A stretch of DNA of 64,000 bases from Thalassia testudinum (lineage: Eukaryota; Streptophyta; Magnoliopsida; Alismatales; Hydrocharitaceae). Under the pieces are notes generated by a model. It was not told where the DNA came from and searched no databases. It was given only the letters and a program-made list of their open reading frames with translations. Positions 11,556 through 21,725 of this stretch are shown piece by piece. Each line of letters begins with the position of its first letter. The stretch's first letter is position 1. Both the position numbers and the translations under genes were made by a program. The stretch spans positions 15,010,501 to 15,074,500 of the forward strand of contig JAZHRO010000073.1 in NCBI GenBank assembly GCA_037157565.1. Reading direction: 5' to 3'.

Positions 11556-12390
11556 GGTAGGTGGAGGTAAGCAAGCAATAATATCAAACTTTGCCTAGTC
11601 GACTTCTAGACAATTTTTAGAGTCCTATGACCTAACACAAAACCATCCCTCACCATGAAATTGCTTTTCTCCTAGGAGAGTGCTAGGTTGATTTCTATAC
11701 ATCATTACAGGATCTTGGTGAGGTTATCAAGACAAGAGTCAAAATCATTTCCAAAAATGGAGAAGTCATCCATGAACACCTCTTCAAAGTCCCTAATCAT
11801 ATTGGAGAATATGGCCATCATCCAACACTGAAAGTTCATTGGTACATTTCATAGGCCAAAAGGCATTTGCTTGAAAGCGAATGTCCCAAAGGGATAAGTA
11901 GAGGTAGTCTTGTCATGATGGTTAATAGCCACTTGATTGTACCTAGAATATCCATCCAGAAAATAAAAGAAGCTGCATTCAGCTAACCTTTCCAAAATTT
12001 GGTCAATGAAAGGCAGGGGAAAGATGTCCTTTGTATTTGAATTCAGCTTGTGATAATCAATGCAGACTCACCAAGAAATAGTAGTGTAGGTCAAGATGGA
12101 TTCTCCTCGTTTGTTTTGAATCACAGTGAGTCCCACCTTTTTAGGAAAGATTTGGATGGGACTCACCCATTGGCTGCTGAAGATGGGATAGATAAAATCA
12201 GCATTCAGCCATTTGATAATCACTTTCTTGACCAACCTTGAGCGTGTTCGAATTCAGCCTTCTTTGAGGTTGTCGAGAGGGTTTCGCCCCATCATTTGTG
12301 CTAATGTGATGAGTGCAATTGGAAGGGAAAATACCAAGCAAATCAAAGATGATCCACCTAATAGTAGCCTTATGATCTTGAAGCATAGAG
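11556..12390 (-). pseudogene. Athila reverse transcriptase remnant of element D
   Basis: Read on the minus strand, the sequence gives TDGAKPSRQPQRRLN-like text near 12300, VCIDYHKLN near 12060, PLPFIDQILERLAE, YPFGTFAFKQMPFGL near 11890 and the catalytic box VFMDDFSIFG near 11770. Athila elements have FMDD rather than YVDD at this place. Stops and frame changes interrupt it repeatedly, for example near 11650 and 11700, so no active enzyme can be made. The domain would copy element RNA into cDNA in virus-like particles. Confidence 0.87.
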
Positions 12391-13189
12391 ATCAGTCAAA
12401 GTTCTTATTCTTGGGTCAATTCGGAGATAATAATAATGGAATAAGTCTCGCTATCTCCCAAGAACACATATTTGAGGGAGTCAGCTAAGGGCTTCGGTTC
12501 AATCACTAGTGGAAAGGATAAAGAAGCATTTGCAAGTGAGTGTTCCTACAGGGGAGAATGAGAAGGGGGGATGGAATTAGTCAGGTATACCTGATGGTCA
12601 TGAAGTCCATACATATTTTTTGAACCTACCTTTGTCAGGAGGTCAGCAGTGGTTACATTAGTGAGATAGTAGAGTTCAACTCCTGGGCCATTATGGCCAT
12701 GGGTTCCAAGTAAGGGTGGGCGGGATTGCAAGTCTATACCCAAGTGTCTCATCAGGAATCCTGGGTCTTCCCCTTGCATGGAGGTAGCAATGCCTAATCT
12801 CGTACTATGTAATTATGGTTTGGTATTGCCATCAAGGGTAGATATGGACCAAAGATCCCGTCTGTGTGTCTCTCCGATGAACCTAAACTGTTCATAGCAA
12901 CCATGCCATCTTTCAGCAACAAAGGCAAGTTAGAAACATGAAGTGCAACTGATGCATCAGGATTAACCTACACTAGGGTGTCAGAATCAAAAGAGCACCC
13001 TAAATAGTCAAAATCAGGAAATGTAATGTGAAGTGCATCGGCAGTAGTCATCCCATGTGGAGATTGGTCCAAAAACCATGAAAGTGAAGATGAATGAGTT
13101 ATTGGGTCATTGCAAAAAGCCTAATGTTTCGACAATATTTGGTTTCTTCGTCTTCAAGATCCTCCTCAATCAGATCATAGTAAAAGTTT
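12391..13189 (-). pseudogene. Protease-RT linker of element D
   Basis: In Athila pol the protease and RT are separated by a long poorly conserved linker, and this stretch occupies that place. Short open pieces exist (12546-12779), but I recognise no motif apart from acidic runs such as YDLIEEDLEDEETK at about 13170. No separate gene was seen. Confidence 0.45.
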
Positions 13190-13472
13190 TGGGTAGCCCT
13201 AAAAATATCTGATTAAAGTTGCTCGTCACCTAGGGCAATCTCTATACACCTGGATGCACAATCGATGTTGGCTTGGGAAGTCGCGAAAAATGGGCGACCC
13301 AAAATGATTGGTGCATCATGGAGGTTAAAAGGAACCTCCTTATCAAAAATGAAGAAGTCTGCTGAGAAGTAGAATCCATGACTGCTAGGTCAGAAAATTT
13401 GCGAGGACGATCAGAGTTCGAAAACCTCTTTGTCACAGTTGTGAAAATCCGGCTATCAGATAATTTTATCAA
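13190..13472 (-). pseudogene. Athila aspartic protease C-terminal remnant of element D
   Basis: One minus-strand frame reads DFFIFDKEVPFNLHDAP, IILGRPFFATSQANIDC and then EIALGDEQL. The ILGRPFLATA motif is the conserved C-terminal part of the Athila retropepsin that processes gag-pol. Another frame is open at 13242-13472 but is out of phase with the motif. The N-terminal half with the DLGAS active site is not found; sequence breaks off at about 13508, the edge of LTR G. Confidence 0.7.
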
Positions 13473-13507
13473 AACTCGGTGAGTCCTGAGTTGTGCATGG
13501 GGGCAAA

Positions 13508-15262
13508 TGTTTGATTTACAAGAAACAGTGTTTACTTTATTTCTTTCTAGTATTTTATGCTTTTATAATTTCTTTTGGTATTTTTCATATTGGTAGAAGA
13601 TTAGATTAAAATCTATCCAAGCTACTCTACTCAATAGATAAAGAGAAGAGAGAGAGATAAAACAGAATGATATATATAATCCAAATAATGTTTATTACAA
13701 TGTGAAAATAAATATACATTATGAAAGAAGTAATTGAGATAGAGAAATAGATACCCCTCAATGGCTGCTTGGGGAATGAGCCACATTGATGTGGCACCTA
13801 GATGAAGGTGGTAAGCTAGAAGGAGGATGAAGACTAAAGAAGGGAGGACAAAGTAGGATGGTGTCGCAGCGGCATCCACTTACTGAATGGTGGTGAGAGT
13901 ATGGACAACGGGAGCTCCACAAATGGGGGTGAGAAACGGGAATAAAAATTAGTTTTATCTCTAGTGGGGCATCCTAAGGGTTAGGACACAAGCTCAAGAG
14001 CCTTCTTAAGTTGAGCTCTAGAGAGGGTAAGGAGAGAGAGTAGGAAGGGATGAAGACAATGGGGAGAGGGTATGGGGTATTTATTGGAGAAAAGTGAGAT
14101 GTGGCAAATGATTTGCCGCATCCAGCACTCAATGCATGTGTAGGACAAGGTCTGCACGTGCCACAATCGCTCACATTACATGTACTGCACGTGTAGCATG
14201 CGCGCATGCACTAGTGAGCTCTTTTCAATAGCTATTGCAGTAAAGATGAAGCTGGGTCATTGGATCAAGAATGGAAGTCCACGATCGTGTGTACCTGCAT
14301 GCTTCAGATCGCGTCTTATGGGCATCAAATTGTGCGTAGATCACGCGTGGTCATCTATTACGTCGTGTGGCATTATCAGCATCACACACCACTCATTGTG
14401 TGGCTAAGCACGTGCAAAAGCCACTCTTTGAATCCACGGAAAGCAGATTGGGGGTCGACATGGCCACATTAGGGCTGCACGATCACGATTGTGCAGTCTA
14501 ATTTTAATTGCTCATGTGGGGGAGATGTGAGGTACAGTGGGGATTGAACCCACACCCCCTCATTGATAGGGACGCTCATTGCATTTGTGCTGAGGCTGGA
14601 GAAGCTGGATCTCGATCATTGGATCAAGATCCAACGACTAAAATCTCACCTTGATATTTGCTTTTAGAGGAGTAAGGACTGAGAGACACGGGCAATGTGG
14701 AGCTCCCACGGCCATTGGATTAAGAGACAATGGCCCAAATCACATGTGGGGTCATGCATTGAGGTTGAACGGCAACATTGGGTAGCTGTGATGGCCCCAT
14801 GTGGTGCCATGATGGTCATCCATCTTCCTTTGCATGTAGGGACACTACAGATGTCCGATCGAGTCGAGTTTCATGCCATTGGGGACAATCGTTAACCCGA
14901 ATCCATCCGTATGGTTGGATTTTCCGTTTGAGGTCTGGATTTGCATCCTCCTGCCCCATTGTCATCTATCTTCTGTGGCTTCTATGGAATGCTACAGATG
15001 TCTGATCGAGGTGAATTTAGAGGTGTTAGACTTCAAACATCACCCTGATTACATCTGTACGGTCAGATCTATAATCTAAAGCTCAGAAATATGTCACCCT
15101 ATCCCCTAGCCATTAAAATGTGTAAATTAATATACAAATTATAAAATCTACTCTAAATGCATGATAATGCATGCTATGTAATATTTATAATGTTGAATGC
15201 ATCTATGAGTCTAGGCACATGCATAAAAAGGCATTTTATCCTGAATAATTCTATTTACATCA
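13508..15262 (-). mobile_element. 3' LTR of minus-strand Athila-like element G
   Basis: On the minus strand the LTR starts TGATGTAAATAG at 15262, next to the purine tract GGCATGGGAGTG and a decayed copy of the TTTGCTA/TAGCAAA hairpin. It holds inverted ATCNNTGGATCAAGATCCAA-like U3 text near 14610-14640 and a TATA-like AATAAATA at 14078-14085. The left end (TGTTTGATTT on plus) is set where Athila protease sequence of element D stops; this boundary is approximate. Several overlapping small frames at 14180-15080 have no protein features and are ignored. Confidence 0.55.
14078..14085 (-). promoter_or_regulatory. TATA-like box of LTR G
   Basis: AATAAATA on the minus strand, followed by a pyrimidine-rich stretch, lies about 570 bases before the LTR end. 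Weak motif; position fits U3/R. Confidence 0.35.
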
Positions 15263-15290
15263 CACTCCCATGCCTATCCTTTTCTAGTCC
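15263..15290 (-). other. 3' polypurine tract of element G
   Basis: On the minus strand GGGACTAGAAAA is followed by GGCATGGGAGTG and the LTR start TGATG. It matches the arrangement in B, C and E. The preceding hairpin is decayed because one arm reads TTTTCGTTA. Confidence 0.6.
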
Positions 15291-16159
15291 CTAACGAAAA
15301 TAAACCACATGCTATTTATAAAATAGGAATTAAGATTCATTACTTTGGCAATAGTTATTTATCAACAATACAAATTTCAACTTAGAACCTAAACTACGAA
15401 GACTCAATAGTATCCGGGTATCTGCCAACATACAGACCAGCCAAGTCCTCACCTTATTCCATACAAGAAAGGAGGAAATTTTTTTTTCTTCTTTTCTAAT
15501 CTTTTTAGAATTTTTGTTTAGGGTTTCAGGTCATCTTTCTACAGCTACCAAACCCACCCAAGATTTGAGGAGACTCTAAGTACTAAGCATCTTATTGTGC
15601 AGAGTTGATTAATTCACTAAACGGTAAGAAAAACAAACCTTGGGTTTCTACAAACCCTATGTGACCCTAAAGAAAGTTTTCTGCCTAAAGGTTTATCATT
15701 TAGATCAGCAGATTTCTCCCTAATTTTATTTTTGTGGGGTCAGCACAAGAGTGAACCCAGTGTATATCTCTCTAGTTTATTCTATTTCCCCACTTCTCCC
15801 TATGTTTAGGGATTATTTGTGTATTTTTGTGGGCTAGGCTCTGGACAAATGGTAATAAGGGGTTACCCAAGGCAACTTATTGGCCATACCTGTGAAGTGA
15901 AGTGTGGCTTATTTATTTACTTTTCTCATTTTTCTATTTTTCGTTTTGTTCTTTTCCTTTTGGATGTTTTTCTAATTTTTTTCTTTTTTTTAAGTAGGTG
16001 GCTTCCCTAATCTAAGATTTACCTAAAGGCAATAGCCAAAGAGATTGAGTCATGTTGCTGGGCTTTGGACACCCGGCTATGAGCTGTTACTCACAATAAT
16101 GTGCCAACTAATATGCTTATTAGCTACCTAATTTCCATTAAGACTACATGAGTAGTGAG
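15291..16159 (-). other. 3' non-coding spacer of element G, distal part
   Basis: No frame is convincing. T-rich tracts at 15480-15500 and 15930-16000 would be A-rich on the element strand, as in the spacers of B, C and E. GACACCCGGCTATGAGC near 16066 recalls the threefold motif at 1258. The spacer continues at 17990 beyond solo LTR I. Confidence 0.45.
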
Positions 16160-17989
16160 TGTTCAGTGCAAAATTACAAAAAGAGATTTTTCCATTATTG
16201 TTGCAGTTGCAAAACAAATCGAATCAAATAAATTTATAAATCAGAATTTGGTATGTCCCAAGTCATTCTCAAGGAGGCAAATCAGGATTCTTAAAACCTT
16301 TCGCACCAATTATTTTATTCTAACGAAATCACGTAAAGAGGGAAAAGATATTCATTGAATAATGAACTTTATTGCTAATCTTGAATAGTTTTACACATGA
16401 ATTCTCAATAAAAGCTTACAAATAGCACATAAACAAAGTAATGGAATAGAGAGAGAGAGAGAGAGAGCTTGTATGAAACTTGGTAGAGCTTTAGATCTAG
16501 GGTGTTGCGAAGAAGACCAAAGAGAGAGCTTAGAGAGAGAGGGCATGGACTATGTGGTGGCTATTTTTTTTTTATCTCTAGGTATCTATGTCTTTCTCCA
16601 AAAGGTAGAGGCTAGGTCATTTTATAGAAAAGTGGAAAGAATTATGGGCCATAGGATTAAATCTACGGGCAACTAATAGGACACCTAATCTAAGGGTAAG
16701 ATAGCCATTGGATTTTCATCCAAGGGTGGCTAAATGGGAGGACTAATGGCCAGTTATGGGGTTGGTTTGTGAGGTTGTATAGCCAACCACATGTGGTGGA
16801 ATGGTGGCCCTTGGATGTGGAACCAAAGGTTGGGCTTTGGTGTTGCAGTTGAGAGGATTTAGGAGAGGCTAGAATCCTCTCAACATTGGTGGCTATGAAG
16901 GCCTAAGGAGGACCATTGGATGTGGGATTACTGATGGATGAGGAGGTGAGGGTGGCAACTAACTTCCTTGGTGATTAAGCAAGCTTAGACAGCCATGTAG
17001 AGGGGATAAAACCTAATGGCGGCCAGCCATGGGTGTTCTAGAAGGGTCCTAGGCTTGGCTAGGTGTATGTCTAGGTCTTAATTAGGCTAGGTCAACCTAG
17101 ACTCTAATAGGTTAAGTCTATGTAGGTAATGTTTAGTCTAAAAAGTGTGTGTGTCAGTGTAATTAGGTTATGAAAAATTCGAACTAAGTTGGGGCAAACC
17201 TATTGGGTTCTATACAAATCTAATTAGGTTGTGGGTAGTTCAATTGGATTCCATCTGAATCCAATTGAACTTGTTAGTTGAGATAGACTCAATCAAGCTC
17301 TAGGCAAACTTGATTGATAATGGTTGCATCCAATCAAGAAGACATGCACCCAACTGCGTTAGGTTTAGCATCAATTAGACTTAATTAATTCTAATCAACT
17401 TGGGTTTAGTTCAATTTGGTTGCACGAACACAATTGACTTATACTAAGTCAATTAAGTGAGCTCATGAACCTAAATAGGTTCTTAGGTTAGGGATTGGGT
17501 CTAGGATAGGTAAACTAGGTTCTTGGATAGTAGGATAACTACATGGATAAGGGATTTGGATCATGGATAGTGTTATCCATGATTTTGTTTTCTGATCTCA
17601 CTTATCCAATTTGAGCTATCCTAAGGGTGGGAGTTAGGATAAGGGTATCCTAGGGTTCTAAGGGCAGGGCTAAGTTATCCTAGTCCCTCTCTTTCCTCTT
17701 CTTTAATCATGTCTTCATTTCTTCTTTAACCATGCCTTACTCTTCAACTAGCACCTAGTAGCTTTATCTTCCATGTTGCTTTTATTTTGCATGATTCCAT
17801 GTTATTCTCTACATATTGTACCTACATTATTCACAAAAGTATATAATTAGAAATTTAGGCATAAAATAAACGCAAAGCCTAAATATGTATGCATGCTTTA
17901 AATGCAGTATTTATAAACCTAATGCATGATTGTACTAAGGAGTTAACCCTAGATTAAGCAAATTAGGGTAATAAATTAGGCTGTGATCA
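16160..17989 (-). mobile_element. Solo LTR I inserted in the spacer of element G
   Basis: On the minus strand it starts TGATCACAGCC (17989) and ends TTTTGCACTGAACA (16160). Flanks are GTGAG (16155-16159) and GTGAA (17990-17994), a 4/5 match to a 5-bp target duplication. Near the end is 'gcctccttgagaatgactt', corresponding to the Athila U5 motif. No primer site or purine tract is adjacent, as expected for a solo LTR. Removing it leaves a G spacer of about 1.2 kb, close to the 1.1-1.3 kb seen in B, C and E. A (GA)10 microsatellite lies at 16449-16468. The family recurs at 1-725. Confidence 0.65.
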
Positions 17990-18390
17990 GTGAATCAATG
18001 CGAGATGTGTGTAGATGCATAGACTATAAGTTCCCTCAAATCAGAGGGTGAGTTGATAAGTAGTATACTTATCACCCCAACCTATTTAACCAATTTAATA
18101 TAAACCTAAAGTGGCAAGGACTCAAGAAACATGCCCAAATTTTAGTGGATACTTAGGTTAATTAAGCCTGAAGACTTGAAGAGTCTAAGTTTCAGGTCTT
18201 GCTGTATGATTTCCTAAAGTTGATAAACTACTAATGCCTAAGTTCTCTTTTTCTAATTCTCAATTTTTTTGTATTTTATTTTTTGAATTTTTTAAAGAGA
18301 AAATAAATAAAAGTAATCTATGGAGCTGACAAAATAATTTAGAATTAAGTATTCACCCCCCCATGCCTAGCTAATGCAATGCCCTCATTG
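17990..18390 (-). other. G spacer, proximal part, with conserved purine block
   Basis: At 18356-18390 the minus strand reads CAATGAGGGCATTGC and then GGCATGGGGGGG, the same block as in C, B and E. The adjacent 18240-18350 is A-rich on the minus strand. The coding part of G should lie to the right but is missing, apparently lost at or before the start of LTR A. Confidence 0.6.
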
Positions 18391-18486
18391 TAAAAATAAA
18401 GGCTTGAAACGAGTGGAGTAGAGAAGAAAGCACTTGAATTCCGTGATTAACTGGTCAACTTTGAATTCGAATAGACTATACAAGTG

Positions 18487-20558
18487 TTGAGTTTAGTGCT
18501 TTTAGCTAGGCATAATATACAAACAGAACGAAGAGATTAAGGACTCAGATTAGCAGGTCAAGATCAGAATAAAAAGATTGACCTCTAGACCCATTAGAAG
18601 AGTGTGTCCACAGATGTGGATCAGATTGCGATCAGGCCTATTGATAGGTTCACTTTAGTGGACTCTAATTGCACCTAAGAACATTCAATTTAGGAACCGT
18701 AGTAGATTATAAGCATTGCTTTACATTGAAAAAGTAGTTAAGACTCATGTTCTATCATTCATGCATTTTATTTAGGATACCATGCATGCATATGATTTTA
18801 CATAATCATGTGTTGATGGATTATTTACATATGCATATTTTTTGGAAAAAGTGATCGGGGAGTAAATGCAAAATGCCACATGGGCATTTTAAAGTGACAA
18901 CAAGAAAATTTAGCAAGAAATTTTCATTGGAATAAAATCATGGGGTATTTATTTTAGTTGATTTTTGAAGGATCTATAAAAATCAAGGCCGATCCTCTCA
19001 TTTTCTTATTTCTGTGACATAGGGACCTGATTTGGAAAATGGTCATCTCCCTCGATTAACGAGACAACACCATCCCTTTCCTTATTCCTCCTCCTCCTCT
19101 CTCCAACAGACGATAGACATAAAAAGCCACGACAACAAGGTAGAGGGGATCATCAACTTCCTGACAGGGAAGAACTGACTCACCACATCCTCTCCTCACC
19201 AGAACACCACTGCGATCTCCATCCTTTTCCCCCAACAAAGTCACGACCACCACCACGAGCCACCGTCTCGACTTTTATCTCCTTCCTCAAGACCGCGTGC
19301 CCACAGCCACTATTACAAGCCATCACCGCGGGTTCTTCTCCGCTACCATGAGTTCCTCTCAACCACCGTGCTCCACCTTCTCTGCCTCAACTCCAGCATC
19401 CTTGACCACAACCTTCCTCCTCGTGACAACCATCTCCAGCAACCGTGAGTTGCCCTTACGCCTTCCTCCTCTGGTTACGCAGTAGCGGCAACCTCCTCCC
19501 ACGTCCTCCTTCTCGGCTCCCTCAAACCCACACTTGCACCGCGATAGAGGACGAGCACCATCAGCACTGCGCATTGACGACTCCCACCTCAACGTTCACG
19601 AACGCAACAGTAGCAACCTCCACCTTGACTGCGCTCCAACCTCACCCTATCGACAGTAGCAAGTCGTGACCACAGTGCACGGCCAGCCACCTTGGCCTCC
19701 TCCCCCTCTCACGAGGAAAGGCCCTGCGTGCCACAAACCCTCGCCCGCACGCCGTCACGTGGAAGCCTCGTGCCCCACAGACCCTTGTGCGCACGCCCTC
19801 GTGCACAACAGCCCGCACCTCAGTCTCCTCCCCGCTCATGTCCACATAGCTGTAGTACCTCCATCCTCCTTCTTCTTCATCACCAACAGGGAAGAAGCAC
19901 CCATCAACTACCCACTCGGAGTCACCCCTTCCAATCACCATCTTGTCCACCAACGTCACCAGAGCAACAACCTCGAGCCTCCGACCACTCACGGTCGCGT
20001 GCAGCGGTGCCTCTGCTCGTAGATTACCTACGGCAGCACTCTTCTCCATCGGTCACCTCTTCACCGTCCAGCAACCAGCAGCTGTCTCTCACCGTGCCAT
20101 CACCTCCGACGTGAAGCTCCACCACCGCCGACCTACTACCGGTAGCCACACCTCCGGCCATGCCCCCTCCATGAATGCAAGCGAGGGAAAGCCATTCCCC
20201 TGTTTCTCTACATTGAAGGTGTATTTTGCCATTGCCGACTGCACTGTTCACTTATTTGATAGATTAATTTATTGATGTAGAATTGCGCACATAACCCTTG
20301 CATTCTTAAGTAATTATGTCTTCTTTTCACCTCATTTCTCATCGGATTTGGATATAGATTTTGCACATGATTAGGCAAATTTTATGGGAAAGTATTTTTG
20401 AGTTTATTGCATTTGTTCCTCCATGTGGATACGACCTAACTCTTCCTGGCTAATTTCTACAGATAAATATTTTTATTTGGAATTTTTCCACCATGCGATT
20501 TATATTGCAATGACATATTTTTCTAATATATCAAGTTAAAGAGAAAATTTCTTGATCA
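18487..20558 (+). mobile_element. 5' LTR of Athila element A (left end approximate)
   Basis: The right end (CTTGATCA) is fixed by the primer site two bases later. A TATA box at 18975-18982 precedes an extremely C-rich transcribed part (19060-20200), much like the LTR of element B. U5 has 'catgtggatacgacctaac' near 20432, the Athila motif. The left end is a guess at TGTTGAGTTT; no target duplication could be checked because the right end of A is not in the window. Overlapping frames of up to 140 codons at 19642-20114 on both strands reflect the lack of stops in C-rich DNA. Confidence 0.55.
18975..18982 (+). promoter_or_regulatory. TATA box of LTR A
   Basis: TATAAAAA in 'gatctataaaaatcaaggcc', directly before the C-rich transcribed part, is a good core promoter candidate for element A, with a start near 19010. 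Confidence 0.5.
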
Positions 20559-20560
20559 AA

Positions 20561-20578
20561 TGGCACCATTGCTGGGGA
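20561..20578 (+). other. Primer-binding site of element A, tRNA-Asp type
   Basis: TGGCACCATTGCTGGGGA matches 15 of 18 bases of the tRNA-Asp 3' end complement. The three changes are transitions at CpG or neighbouring sites, as expected from deamination of methylated DNA. Confidence 0.8.
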
Positions 20579-21725
20579 GGCAACAAATGCAATAGGTTCA
20601 CCTGATTTTTTTTATGATCTATCTTGAGGTGCACATCGATCTAACTATTGACTATTATTCTGCGTAAGGAATCTGATGAGACAATAGGCGCAGTGATAAC
20701 GTAGGCCTTGAGCGACACCCACACATGCAGAGAAGACTCAAAGAGGAGACTTGGATCCCACTTTTATAGGGGATTCTCCTTCATCACGAGTTTTATTTCA
20801 TTTTAGTCTTCTTACCTTTGTAGCATTGGGTCTAATTTTCAAGGGTATGCCCCTACATTCTTTAGCAACTAGGGCTATTTCTCTGTGGTGTGGGAATTAG
20901 ATTTTTACTTGCCTACCTAAAAGAAAAGGAGAAAAAAGATCAAGCTGCCTATTTAGGAGTTGCATACCCTTAGGTGCGCACATTTAGGGATGATTGAGCA
21001 ACACGTTAGATCTAATTTTGCATTGTGTCCATTATCTGCACAGAGATTTCTAGAATCAGGTATACCTTTCTATCTTTGCATCCAGCTCCTATCATGCATT
21101 GCATTGGGATTAAATCTCAAGATCACCAAATTGATTGAGTTGACCTAATTTAGTGGTCACTTAATTGAAATTGGGACTGCTAATCAGATTTGATCTCAAA
21201 ATCAAAATTACATTTGATTTGATCAAAAGGGACTTGTTTGTGATTTTTCTCAAAAACAAATTGATTTGCAGTGTGATGCACACTTCTAGCACTAAGCACT
21301 CACACTAGGCACCATACTAGGTTTCAGTCCCTTAAGGTTATAGGCACCGATAAAGAGATCAGTGCCTATAACCTTAAGGGATTGAGACCCTCCTATTTCA
21401 CTTTGCAGTGGTGATACTATCCTGTGATCAAGTGTTTTGATACTTCAAGGAGGGGGACACCCCTTAAAGGAACAAAAGGATAGTTAAGAGGCACTACATT
21501 TGCATCACCTCAAAGGAAGAGTTTGCCCTACTTGCATCTCTTAGTTTCGTCCTTGGAGTAACTTCTCACTTGATCACCTGAGAGTATCATTGAAACAAGG
21601 TATAGGTCCTAGGGCACTCGAAGGTTGGCTTAGGTCGTGTAACTGCATTGAATAACTTGTTTGGCCATCTATATCAACCAAATTTACCTCAGCCTCCTCA
21701 AAATAGAGTTGGTCAGGATCTCAAC
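20579..21725 (+). other. Leader of element A
   Basis: This is the 5' untranslated region before gag. It shares blocks with the leader of B: 'tttgcatcc...tatcatgcattgcat' (21075-21115, cf. 34755-34790) and 'gagggggacaccc' near 21451 (cf. 35083). AGGTATACC at 21058 lies where B and E have AGGTACG, possibly a splice donor. At 21310-21400 an inverted repeat, 'cccttaaggttataggcact...agtgcctataaccttaaggg', is formed by two arms of about 20 bases. The leader is interrupted at 21725 by T and resumes at 32057. Confidence 0.6.

Noticed and set aside
19642..20114. Overlapping frames of 118-140 codons on both strands
   Set aside because: They lie in the C-rich transcribed part of LTR A, where stop codons are rare on both strands; the translations are low-complexity Pro/Ser/Arg/His with no motif.
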